Source: an uncultured Lachnospiraceae bacterium | GTDB lineage: Bacteria; Bacillota; Clostridia; Lachnospirales; Lachnospiraceae | DNA length: 40,293 nucleotides | Assembly (NCBI GenBank): GCA_902788555.1 | Contig: CADAKQ010000022.1 | Coordinates: 1 to 40,293, forward strand | Direction of reading: 5' to 3' | In this document: in pieces, positions 15,178-24,138 of the stretch | Numbering within the stretch: position 1 is the stretch's first letter | How the letters are laid out: the number at the start of each line of letters is the position of its first letter | Notes under the pieces: model-generated | Seen by the model: the letters and a program-made list of their open reading frames with translations, nothing else | The model's database searches: none | What the model was told of the DNA's origin: nothing | Program-made: the position numbers and the translations under genes

Positions 15178-16671
15178 ATGAGATTTGTAGAATTATTAAA
15201 GAGAGAATCAAAGTGGACAAAGACTGAGAACGGTGCGGCTGCACTTGCCACAACAGGCACAGCATGTCTTGATTTATTTGGCACTATAGGTGCTTTAAGA
15301 GAGGCAGATGATACAAGAATAAACGGTCTTTTCGCCGAGGCATATCGTGAAAATCCTTTGATGGCAACAAAGATTGCATTTTATGCAAGAGATATAAGAG
15401 AAGGATTGGGTGAGCGTAGAGCGTTCAGAAGCATAATCAAGTATATGGCGGTATATCATCCGGAGGCTTTGAGAAATAACCTTGCACTTATAGGTTTATA
15501 TGGCAGATATGATGACCTTTACACATTGATAGGCACTCCTCTTGAAGAGGAAATGTGGGAGGTTATGAAGGAGCAGTTCGAAGCTGACCGTATAGCTCTT
15601 GAAAAGGGTGAACCTGTTTCACTACTTGCAAAGTGGATTAAGACTGCTGACGCAAGCTCTGAGAATACGAGAAGACTTGGTATATTGACTGCGAAGAAGC
15701 TTGGTTATTCGGTCTATGACTTCAAGCGTATAGTGCGTGCAATGCGTAAGGAGATAGGCATTGTAGAGGCTAAGATGTCAGCAAATGAATGGGAGGAAAT
15801 CACCTACAATGCTGTACCATCAAGAGCTATGATGATATATAGAAATGCATTTACAAGACATGACGAGGCGCGTTTTACAGAATACATACATAAGGCTGTT
15901 GCAGGCGAGGAAACCATACATACAGCGACACTTTATCCATATGACATCGTAGAAAAGTTCCTTGATAAGTTTTACTATGGTGCAAAGAATGAGCTTACAA
16001 AGCAGGAAAAGCAGGTACTTGAGGCACAGTGGAGACAGCTTCCTGACTATGTGGGTGAGGGAATAAATGCGATTGTTATGGCGGATGTGTCGGGCTCGAT
16101 GATGTGCTCAAATGGAAGACCTATGGCATCCTCTATAGGACTTGCGATGTACTTTGCAGAACATAACAGAGGAGATTATCATAATCTTTTCATGACATTT
16201 AGTGCTAATCCTCAGATTGTTTCACTTCGCGGTGAAACACTTGAGCAAAAGATAAAATTCATAAATAAGGCAGAGTGGGGTATGAATACAAACCTTAAGG
16301 CAGCATTTGAAAAGGTGCTTGCCATAGCGGTTGAGAATCATACACCTACAGAGGATATGCCAAAGTCCATTATTGTTATATCCGATATGGAGATAGACAG
16401 ATGTGGAGACAAGGATTGGACATTCTACGATCAGATGCGTGCTGAGTACAGATACTACGGATATGAGATTCCAAATGTAGTATTCTGGAATGTGAACAGC
16501 AGAAATGATGTTTTCCATGCAGATGCAGGAAGACAGGGCGTGCAGCTTGTATCAGGTCAGTCCGCAGCAACCTTCAAGCAATTGATGCAGACTGTGGGCA
16601 TGACTCCGACGGAGGCTATGGAGTATGTAATATGTTCTGACAGATATGAACCAATAACATTAAGTGCTTAA
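15178..16671 (+). CDS. Ro60/TROVE-like protein with vWA domain (DUF2828-like)
   Basis: A 497-residue protein. Residues about 15-280 form helical repeats like the RNA-binding ring of Ro60/Rsr, with motifs NPLMATKIAFYARDIREGLGER, GLYGRYDDL and NAVPSRAMMIYRNAFTRHD. Residues about 295-490 form a von Willebrand A domain with a complete MIDAS start, Asp303-x-Ser305-x-Ser307 in MADVSGSM, and ISDMEID further on. Ro60 proteins bind Y RNAs and misfolded RNA; DUF2828 proteins share this layout and may be the better family name. GAGAGGTG precedes the ATG. It lies directly downstream of two tRNA-like RNAs and divergent from a WYL pair, as in RNA-repair loci, but no rtcB or rtcA is in view. A terminator follows. 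Confidence 0.8.
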   Translation: MRFVELLKRESKWTKTENGAAALATTGTACLDLFGTIGALREADDTRINGLFAEAYRENPLMATKIAFYARDIREGLGERRAFRSIIKYMAVYHPEALRNNLALIGLYGRYDDLYTLIGTPLEEEMWEVMKEQFEADRIALEKGEPVSLLAKWIKTADASSENTRRLGILTAKKLGYSVYDFKRIVRAMRKEIGIVEAKMSANEWEEITYNAVPSRAMMIYRNAFTRHDEARFTEYIHKAVAGEETIHTATLYPYDIVEKFLDKFYYGAKNELTKQEKQVLEAQWRQLPDYVGEGINAIVMADVSGSMMCSNGRPMASSIGLAMYFAEHNRGDYHNLFMTFSANPQIVSLRGETLEQKIKFINKAEWGMNTNLKAAFEKVLAIAVENHTPTEDMPKSIIVISDMEIDRCGDKDWTFYDQMRAEYRYYGYEIPNVVFWNVNSRNDVFHADAGRQGVQLVSGQSAATFKQLMQTVGMTPTEAMEYVICSDRYEPITLSA

Positions 16672-16678
16672 GGTAAAG

Positions 16679-16706
16679 GGCACCGCTTTAGGGCGGTGTC
16701 TTTTTT
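16679..16706 (+). terminator. intrinsic terminator after the Ro60-like gene
   Basis: GGCACCGC (16679-16686) pairs with GCGGTGTC (16693-16700), eight base pairs with one G-U, followed by TTTTTT (16701-16706) and further T's. Confidence 0.85.
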
Positions 16707-16800
16707 ACTTTTTGATAAATGATAAAATTATATAGAAAAATACATAGAATAGTGGTAAAATAACAGATATATTACGCAGGGGATAAGGAGAGAATTTACA

Positions 16801-18405
16801 ATGAAAAACAAGAAAATTCTTATATCAGGCATAGTTCTGGTATTGTTTTATGTTGCGGCCTGGTTCTTCATAGAACAAAAGGGTGTTGAGGTCGAAGAGA
16901 CATTTTGGGCATTATTGCCTTCGCTTATTGCGATTGTGCTTGCGCTTATAACCAAAGAGGTTTATAGCTCGTTATTCTTAGGTATTCTCACAGGAGCGCT
17001 TTTCTGGGCAAGGTTTAATCCGGTAGATACGCTTAATCACGTATTTCAGGACGGTGTAATTACTGTACTTTCCGATTCATGGAATGTGGGTATCCTTGTG
17101 TTCCTTGTAATACTTGGAATGATGGTTCAGCTTATGAACAAAACCGGCGGTTCACTTGCCTTCGGACGTTGGGCAAGTACACATATAAAAACCAGAGTCG
17201 GTGCACAGCTTGCAACTATTTTACTTGGTGTTCTTATATTTATTGATGATTATTTTAACTGCCTGACGGTGGGTTCTGTTATGAGACCTGTTACCGACAA
17301 GGAGAAGATTAGTCGTGAAAAGCTTTCATATCTTATAGATGCTACAGCAGCACCTGTATGTATAATCGCGCCTATATCATCCTGGGCAGCAGCCGTTTCG
17401 GGCTTTGTTGAGGGCGAAAACGGAATGAGCTTATTCCTTAAGGCGATTCCGTATAACTTCTATGCATTGCTTACAATTCTCATGATGGTCCTTATGGTTT
17501 CCATGAAGGTTTCCTACGGACCTATGAAGAAGTTTGAGGAGCAGGCACTTGATGATGCTTACTGGGCTAAGAAGAGCTTTGTGGGAAAAGAGGATACTGA
17601 CCTTAAGGTTAATCATAACGGCAAGGTTATAGACATGCTTATACCTATTATATTTCTTATAGTATGCTGTACAATAGGCATGATATATACCGGAGGATTT
17701 TTCGATGGAGCAAGCTTTATAGATGCATTTGCCGACAGTGATGCTTCAGTAGGTCTTGTGCTTGGTTCATCTGTAGCACTTGTTATAACCATTATTTTCT
17801 ACCTCATTCGTGGAGTAATAAGCTTTGAGGACAGCATGAAATGTCTTCCGGACGGATTTAAGCAGATGGTACCTGCGATACTTATCCTTACCTTTGCATG
17901 GTCACTTAAGGCTATGACCGATAACCTCGGTGCGGCAGAGTATGTTGCAGAGCTTGTTAAGGGTTCGGCAGCAGGGCTTCAGGCATTTTTGCCTTGTATA
18001 ATATTCCTTATTGCAATCGGTCTTTCCTTTGCAACCGGAACCTCATGGGGAACCTTCGGAATACTTATTCCTATCGTTGTAAACTGTTTCCAAAATACAG
18101 ATTACACAATGATGATTATAGCTATCTCCGCATGTATGGCAGGCGCTGTTTGCGGTGACCACTGTTCACCTATATCCGATACGACGATTATGTCCTCGGC
18201 AGGTGCGGAATGTGAGCATATAAACCACGTTTCAACACAGCTTCCGTATGCACTTACCGTAGCAGCGGTATCCTTTGTAACCTACATCGTAGCCGGTCTT
18301 ACCAAGAGCGCATGGATATCCCTTCCTGTAGGTCTTGTACTTATGGCTCTTGTACTTGTTGTAATTAAGATGCTTGGTAACAAGAAAGAAAAAGCAGCTG
18401 AATAG
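16801..18405 (+). CDS. NhaC-family Na+/H+ antiporter
   Basis: A 534-residue membrane protein with about eleven to thirteen predicted segments. It belongs to the NhaC/Na_H_antiporter family, seen in the conserved stretches LGVLIFIDDYFNCLTVGSVMRPVTD and LSYLIDATAAPVCIIAPISSWAA and in the second-half repeat FATGTSWGTFGILIPIV plus CGDHCSPISDTTIMSSAGAECEH. The paired Asp in FIDDYFN and the SDTT region are the family's charged transport residues. It would exchange sodium, or possibly an organic cation or malate, against protons. AAGGAG (16785-16790) precedes the ATG. It converges on the symporter pseudogene, and a 317-bp fold-back element fills the gap. Confidence 0.87.
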   Translation: MKNKKILISGIVLVLFYVAAWFFIEQKGVEVEETFWALLPSLIAIVLALITKEVYSSLFLGILTGALFWARFNPVDTLNHVFQDGVITVLSDSWNVGILVFLVILGMMVQLMNKTGGSLAFGRWASTHIKTRVGAQLATILLGVLIFIDDYFNCLTVGSVMRPVTDKEKISREKLSYLIDATAAPVCIIAPISSWAAAVSGFVEGENGMSLFLKAIPYNFYALLTILMMVLMVSMKVSYGPMKKFEEQALDDAYWAKKSFVGKEDTDLKVNHNGKVIDMLIPIIFLIVCCTIGMIYTGGFFDGASFIDAFADSDASVGLVLGSSVALVITIIFYLIRGVISFEDSMKCLPDGFKQMVPAILILTFAWSLKAMTDNLGAAEYVAELVKGSAAGLQAFLPCIIFLIAIGLSFATGTSWGTFGILIPIVVNCFQNTDYTMMIIAISACMAGAVCGDHCSPISDTTIMSSAGAECEHINHVSTQLPYALTVAAVSFVTYIVAGLTKSAWISLPVGLVLMALVLVVIKMLGNKKEKAAE

Positions 18406-18407
18406 AT

Positions 18408-18724
18408 TGTGTCATGGGCGTGAGCCTTGTCACATATCATTTTAATATCATATGTTGAGCGACTTCAAGTTGGGATAAAAAATAAGCAGGTGTATATAAG
18501 AGCATTTAACACGATTTGCGTTAAATCAAAAACGAAAAAATCCTTAAATATGCGTTAAAAAAATCGAACTGTTTGAACAAAGTGAGTTTTCGATTTTTAG
18601 CATATATAAGGATTTTGAGTGCTTTGATTTAGCAAATCGATGGTTAGCTCTTAAACACACCTGCTTATTTTATTCCAACTGAAGTCATTAGTTTGTATGT
18701 GACAAGGCTCACGCCCATGACACA
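18408..18724 (+). repeat. 317-bp fold-back element (MITE-like) between convergent genes
   Basis: The ends are 27-bp perfect inverted repeats (18408-18434 and 18698-18724; core TGTGACAAGGCTCACGCC on the right). Inner arms also pair, for example AATAAGCAGGTGT (18481-18493) with ACACCTGCTTATT (18657-18669), and AT-rich blocks continue to the centre, so the whole element can fold into one long imperfect hairpin. No coding region is visible. It begins 2 nt after the NhaC stop and ends 2 nt before the symporter stop. It could be a non-autonomous mobile element that also works as a two-way terminator. Confidence 0.8.
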
Positions 18725-18726
18725 TG

Positions 18727-20159
18727 CTATTTCCAGTAATCAAGTTCGTCCAGATTAAGTCCGATGTCTTTGGCTTTAAACTCAGGATTTTTGCCATCTT
18801 TTTTCTGCTTTTCATAATCACGCAGGGCATCCAGTGCGGTTTTTCCTAAGAGCAAGCATACCGGGATATTGATAAGTGTCATGCCGCCCATGGTTATGTC
18901 CGCTAAATCCCAGCAGATATTCATAGGGGCAACTGCTCCGATGAGGACGATTGCAGCACAAATAAGATGAAATACCGTCATGAATTTTTTCCCCGGAAGT
19001 CGTTTGTTATTAAGGTAGGAAAGGCCTTTGTCCACATAGAAAAGGTTTCCTAAAAGAGTTGTAAAGGCAAACAGTGCCATGGCAATAGTTATAAATACAG
19101 GACCGACGCCTTTAAATACAGTTGAAAGTGCCTGCTGAACGTAAGGTGCTCCGCTTATTTCCTCACTTGGCTCGATGTCGGAGCTTAGACACATGATTGC
19201 AGTTGCGGCACAGAGTAAAAGTGTGTCTATGTAGACGGAAAGCATCTGGACGAGTCCCTGCTTTACAGGATGAGTAACATTTGCGGAGGCGGAAGCATTT
19301 GGTGCAGAGCCGACACCTGCCTCATTGGAATAAAGACCTCGCTTTAAACCGTAAACCAGACATGAGCCTGCCATACCACCGAAAATTGCTTTGAAGTTAA
19401 AGGCATCCTCAAAGACCATGGCAATTACGTGCGGTAGGGATTTAATATGTGCAAACAACACGATTAGTGCCGCTATTACATATACTATACCCATAATCGG
19501 CACGAGAACCTCGGTTACGTGGACGATGCGCTTGCCGCCGCCCATAAGACATATGGCTACAAGTATCGCAAAGATGCCGCCTATGATTAGCGGCGTGATG
19601 TCCTTATCATAGAACGAATATCCTGAAAATGTTGTCTGTAAATTATATGAGCATAAAAGATTGAAGCCGAAGCCGTAAGTGGCTATCATAAAAAATACAA
19701 ACAGCTTTGCAAATTTTTTTGAATGAAGCGCTTTTTCTATGTAGTAAGCAGGACCGCCAAAGCATTCGCCGGTGTCCTTATTTTTTTGCTTGTAAATCTG
19801 GGCAAGAGTACTTTCGATAAATGCGGATGAAGCCCCTAAAAAAGCATAATACACATCCAAAACATGGCACCCGGACCACCCAGACAAAGGGCAGTTGATA
19901 CACCGACTATGTTTCCCGTACCTACTCGTGATGCGGTTGAAACCATAAGTGCCTGAAAGGATGAAAGGGAGCTTGAATCCGCAGGCCGCTCCATAACGAG
20001 TCTTATGGACTCCCTAAAATGTCTTACTTGGATAAACCTTGTAAGACCTGTAAAATAAACTGCTGCTACGATAAGAATTACCATCAGAATCGGATAATAA
20101 AGAACGCTGTCTAATTCATCCAATATATGAAGGATGGATTTTGATAGTGTGTTTAACAT
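18727..20159 (-). pseudogene. sodium:alanine/glycine symporter (AGCS family), frameshifted
   Basis: Two overlapping frames together encode a complete AGCS symporter of about 477 residues. The N-terminal part (20159 down to about 19839) carries STASRVGTGNIVGVSTAL and GGPGAMFWMC. The remainder carries GASSAFIESTLAQIYK, GGPAYYIEKAL, GLYSNEAGVGSAPNASASA and VYIDTLLLC. The break is at a run of six A's on the plus strand (19838-19843; T's in the gene). One more T would join the frames as MLFLGASSAF, the expected family sequence. AGGAG precedes the ATG at 20159. The lesion may be a real one-base deletion, a sequencing error in a homopolymer, or a slippage-prone switch. The family uses a sodium gradient to import small amino acids. 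Confidence 0.8.
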
Positions 20160-20308
20160 GAGATTCTCCTATTTTGTTTTATTTTTAAGATAAAATTTTT
20201 ATTATAAAAATGGTATTTTTATGGTGCTGTTTTTGCGTTTTTTCATACGAAATAATAATATTAACTTTATTCATTATATAAGATGCAATAATATATATCA
20301 AGAAAATG

Positions 20309-20337
20309 TTGACTTTAAAAGTACCTTAAAGTATATT
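20309..20337 (+). promoter_or_regulatory. promoter of the SulP transporter gene
   Basis: TTGACT (20309-20314) and TATATT (20332-20337) are separated by 17 bp. The transcript would run through the fold-back element at 20351-20502 before reaching the SulP start at 20538. In the rest of 20160-20308 I see only A/T-rich sequence upstream of the symporter. Confidence 0.55.
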
Positions 20338-20350
20338 ATGGGTGTGGCAG

Positions 20351-20502
20351 GGGACAGGCACCGTGTCACATTACTTTGTTACATTAAAATCAGCAGACTG
20401 TATATAAAAATGTGCTTAGCATGGCGTTAAGTGTTAACGTGCCATGCGAGTACATTTTTATGTACAGTCGGAATTGGCAAAAGTGTGACAAGGTGCATGT
20501 CC
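20351..20502 (+). repeat. 152-bp fold-back element in the SulP leader
   Basis: The end GGGACAGGCACCGTGTCACA (20351-20370) pairs with the end TGTGACAAGGTGCATGTCC (20484-20502) with few mismatches. An inner long hairpin spans 20396-20469, with arms reading GACTGTA and TACAGTC at its base. The terminal TGTGACAAGG matches the right end of the element at 18408-18724, so the two belong to related repeat families. It would form a large structure in the SulP 5' leader. Confidence 0.7.
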
Positions 20503-20537
20503 ATATGTAACATACTTTATGAAAGAGGAAAATAAAA

Positions 20538-22256
20538 ATGGGTAGTAAAGATAAAATTAAACCAATGCTTTTTAGTACGATGAAGCATTATAGCGGCAAG
20601 CAGTTTGTAACGGATTTTGTATCGGGAATTATCGTTGCGATTATTGCGCTTCCGCTTTCGATAGCACTTGCACTTGCATCGGGTGTAGGTCCTGAGGAGG
20701 GTATATACACTGCGATAGTTGCAGGCTTTATCATATCATTTTTTGGAGGAAGCCGTGTTCAGATAGCCGGTCCAACGGCAGCATTTGCAACGATAGTTGC
20801 GGGAATTATCGCAAAAAACGGTATGGATGGAATGATACTTGCAACGATAGTTGCCGGTGTGATTCTCGTTCTTATGGGTGTGTTAAGGCTTGGTGGTCTT
20901 ATAAAGTTTATCCCATATACAATTACAACCGGTTTTACTGCGGGTATTGCGGTAACCATTCTTATCGGACAGCTTAAGGACTTTTTCGGACTTACATATC
21001 CAAAAGGAACCGCGACTATAGAAACGGTGGATAAGATAAAGGCCTTTGCCAATAATTTTAATACCTTTAACGGCGAAGCACTTCTTATAGGTGCGATAAG
21101 TCTGCTTATACTTATTGTCTGGCCTTATGTGAGTGAGAAGATACCGGGCTCCCTTGTTGCCGTAATCGTTGGAATCATAGTCGTAAAATATGCAAAATTA
21201 AATGTAAATACAATCGGAGATTTATATACCATAAGTAACCATCTTCCGACATTTCATGCACCACATTTTACTATGTCGGGACTTCGTGCCACTATGTCGG
21301 ACGGCTTTACCATAGCGGTGCTTGCGGCGATAGAATCCCTTCTTTCCTGCGTTGTTGCGGACAGTATGATTAACTCGCACCACCGTTCCAATATGGAGCT
21401 TATCGCACAGGGACTTGGAAATATAGGCTCGGTGCTTTTCGGAGGAATCCCGGCAACAGGTGCCATCGCAAGAACGGCAGCCAATATCAAAAACGGCGGA
21501 CGTACACCGATTGCGGGTATGGTGCATTCGATTGTACTTATCCTTGTACTGGTTATGCTTATGCCGTATGCGGCACTTATACCTATGCCGACCATAGCAG
21601 CCATACTTTTTATGGTGGCTTACAATATGTGTCAGTGGAGAACCTTTGTACATCTTTGCAAAACCGCACCTAAGAGTGATATAATCGTTCTGGTAGTTAC
21701 ATTTATTCTCACAATAGTATTTGACCTTGTAGTTGCAATCGAAATCGGTATGGGACTTGCAATCATACTTTTTATGAAGAGAATGAGCGAGGAGTCGGGT
21801 ATAACGGGCTGGGTTTCCTATGACCCTGAGGAGGATCCCGACGGAATGAATCTTAAGCCGCTGCCAAAGCAGGTCAGAGTATTTGAGATTTCGGGACCGA
21901 TGTTTTTCGGTGATGCAGAGCAGATAGCTGCCATAGATTTTAATGAGGACACGAAGGTTATTATACTTCGTATGAGAGGTGTGCCTGCGGTTGACGCAAC
22001 TGCCATGCACTCGCTGGAGCAGTTCCATGAGCGTTGCATGCGACATGGCATAACCCTTGTATTTTCACATGTAAATGAGCAGCCGAGACATACCATGGAA
22101 AAGGACGGCTTTATCGAGATGGTGGGCGAAGAAAACTTCCGCCCGCACATAGATGCAGCCATCGAGTGGGCAGGCAAGCTGGTTGAGGATATTGAAAAGG
22201 AAGAAAAGCAGGAAGAACATAAGGACAGCAAAAAACATAACAAAGAAGAAAATTAA
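20538..22256 (+). CDS. SulP-family anion transporter with STAS domain
   Basis: A 572-residue SulP/SLC26 protein. The membrane domain (about residues 20-430) shows FVSGIIVAIIALPLSIALALASG, the signature SRVQIAGPTAAFATIVAG and later NMELIAQGLGNIGSVLFGGIPATGAIARTAANI. A cytoplasmic STAS domain follows (about 445-550, with VIILRMRGVPAVDATAMHSLE), then a highly charged Lys/Glu tail. The family moves sulfate, bicarbonate or dicarboxylates; the substrate cannot be read from sequence. AGAGGA precedes the ATG. The GH43 gene starts 28 nt downstream and may be co-transcribed. Confidence 0.92.
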   Translation: MGSKDKIKPMLFSTMKHYSGKQFVTDFVSGIIVAIIALPLSIALALASGVGPEEGIYTAIVAGFIISFFGGSRVQIAGPTAAFATIVAGIIAKNGMDGMILATIVAGVILVLMGVLRLGGLIKFIPYTITTGFTAGIAVTILIGQLKDFFGLTYPKGTATIETVDKIKAFANNFNTFNGEALLIGAISLLILIVWPYVSEKIPGSLVAVIVGIIVVKYAKLNVNTIGDLYTISNHLPTFHAPHFTMSGLRATMSDGFTIAVLAAIESLLSCVVADSMINSHHRSNMELIAQGLGNIGSVLFGGIPATGAIARTAANIKNGGRTPIAGMVHSIVLILVLVMLMPYAALIPMPTIAAILFMVAYNMCQWRTFVHLCKTAPKSDIIVLVVTFILTIVFDLVVAIEIGMGLAIILFMKRMSEESGITGWVSYDPEEDPDGMNLKPLPKQVRVFEISGPMFFGDAEQIAAIDFNEDTKVIILRMRGVPAVDATAMHSLEQFHERCMRHGITLVFSHVNEQPRHTMEKDGFIEMVGEENFRPHIDAAIEWAGKLVEDIEKEEKQEEHKDSKKHNKEEN

Positions 22257-22284
22257 AGTTTTGTTATAAATAAGGAGAAAGAGC

Positions 22285-23955
22285 ATGCAGAAAAAACAGG
22301 TATATAATCCTTTTTTACCTTTAAATGAATATATTCCGGATGGGGAACCGCACATCTTTGGAGACAGGGTTTACCTGTATGGCTCCCACGATAAGGAGGG
22401 TGGCTATACATTTTGTATGCAGGACTATGTGGTTTACTCGGCACCTGTTACGGACTTGTCCGATTGGAGATACGAGGGAGTTTCGTACAAGGCAAGTCAG
22501 GATCCTATCTATCCGAAGCTTAAGTATATGTATGCGCCTGATGTGGTTCGCGGAAATGACGGAAGGTACTACCTTTATTACTGTATGGGCGGAGACTACG
22601 GACAGGGCGGTTATCACAATCCGATAAGTGTTGCGGTTAGTGACAGCCCGGCGGGACCGTTTTCTTATCTTGGAAATGTAAAGTATGCCGACGGTACGGT
22701 TATGAAGCGTTACATTTGCTTTGACCCGGCAGCTCTTAATGATGACGGAGTTATAAGAATTTATTACGGAACACAGTATGGCTATGAGGAGGAAGAGGAC
22801 TTCCTTACAAGTGGCAGATTAAATGATGAGATAGAGATGTTCGGAAGGACGAAGGAAGAAATCCTTTCATATCCGGATAGCATAAACGGACCGATTATGG
22901 TGGTTTTGGAGGATGATATGCTGACGGTTAAGGAGGAGCCAAAGCACATTATACCTTATAAGGTAAAGGGAACAAGCTTTGAGGAGCATCCTTTCTTTGA
23001 GGCATCGTCCATGAGAAAGGTGGGGGATAAATATTATTTCGTCTATTCCTCCTGGCAAAATCACGAGCTTTGTTATGCGGTAAGTGACTATCCGGACAAA
23101 AGATTTACCTTTGGCGGAACCATAGTTTCAAACGGTGACGTGGGGTATGACGGAAGAAGTGAGGCGGACAAGCTTAACATGACTGGAACCACCCACGGAA
23201 GTATAATCGAGATTAACGGACAGTGGTATGTGTTCTTCCATCGTCTTACGCATAAATCGGATTACAGCAGACAGGCGTGTGCGGAGAAAATATATATAGA
23301 AGAGGACGGAAGCATAAAGCAGGTGGAGATGACCAGTTGCGGACTAAACGAGGGGCCACTTGAGGGAAAGGGTGTATACCCTGCCGTCATAGCCTGCAAT
23401 CTCACCAACGGACATATGCCGCACGGCTCGAACTGTATCTATCCGATAGCATTTCCAAATGTAACCAATCTCGGTGAGGACAGATTTATCGGCGAGATAG
23501 AGGATGGAACCTTAATCGGTTATAAATATTTTGACTTTAAGGACTTAAAGAAGGTTGGTTTGCTTGCGAGATTTGAAAATGATGAAAACAGAGTTGTATA
23601 TGAGGGGCCTATCCGTATAGATGAAAGAGGCACGGGAGAGCTTGGGGATGAGCTTTATATGCTTGAAAGTAACCTTATGGGAAGCGGAGAGTATGTCTAC
23701 AAAAATGAAGAGGAAAAGAAAGCTTTTCCGGAAGTAAATCAGAGTAAAGAAACTGATAGTAGAGAATGCTATTTTGATATAAAGATAAAGCCTGACGGTG
23801 ATATACTCGGAAGGATTAATATCGAAGACTTTGGGAAAAGTGCTTCATGGAATTTATTTGAAGCAGGTGTTGATATACCTGATGGCATTTATGCATTTTA
23901 CCTTATATATCATGGGGATAAAAAGGTCCAGCTTAAGGAGATTATTTTAAAATAA
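22285..23955 (+). CDS. GH43-family glycosidase (arabinosidase/xylosidase type)
   Basis: A 556-residue five-bladed-propeller enzyme of family GH43. The catalytic base is probably Asp19 in NEYIPDGEPH. YMYAPDVVRGNDGRYYLYY and the FDPAAL region fit the second conserved acid area, and the acid Glu is probably in EHPFFEASSMRK. About 200 C-terminal residues form an accessory sandwich domain that may bind sugar. No signal peptide is seen, so it should act on short imported arabino- or xylo-oligosaccharides. AAGGAGAAAGAGC precedes the ATG. The link to the adjacent SulP gene is positional only. Confidence 0.87.
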   Translation: MQKKQVYNPFLPLNEYIPDGEPHIFGDRVYLYGSHDKEGGYTFCMQDYVVYSAPVTDLSDWRYEGVSYKASQDPIYPKLKYMYAPDVVRGNDGRYYLYYCMGGDYGQGGYHNPISVAVSDSPAGPFSYLGNVKYADGTVMKRYICFDPAALNDDGVIRIYYGTQYGYEEEEDFLTSGRLNDEIEMFGRTKEEILSYPDSINGPIMVVLEDDMLTVKEEPKHIIPYKVKGTSFEEHPFFEASSMRKVGDKYYFVYSSWQNHELCYAVSDYPDKRFTFGGTIVSNGDVGYDGRSEADKLNMTGTTHGSIIEINGQWYVFFHRLTHKSDYSRQACAEKIYIEEDGSIKQVEMTSCGLNEGPLEGKGVYPAVIACNLTNGHMPHGSNCIYPIAFPNVTNLGEDRFIGEIEDGTLIGYKYFDFKDLKKVGLLARFENDENRVVYEGPIRIDERGTGELGDELYMLESNLMGSGEYVYKNEEEKKAFPEVNQSKETDSRECYFDIKIKPDGDILGRINIEDFGKSASWNLFEAGVDIPDGIYAFYLIYHGDKKVQLKEIILK

Positions 23956-24138
23956 ATTTAATCTAATATTAATGGATTTAAGGAGCTAAGTATGATATTA
24001 TAATTTTTAGATTGTAACCTGTCTGTAACATAGAGAAGGTATAATAATTACAGCAGGCAAAATGAACAAGAAATCGCAAATTAGATTTAAACGTGACATA
24101 CATGCGGTTTCGATAATCCGGGGATTGGATGTGAATTA

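Noticed and set aside
21222-22046. Minus-strand 274-codon open frame
   Set aside because: Antisense to the well-recognised SulP gene and rich in Arg, His, Tyr and Cys, as expected for an antisense shadow.
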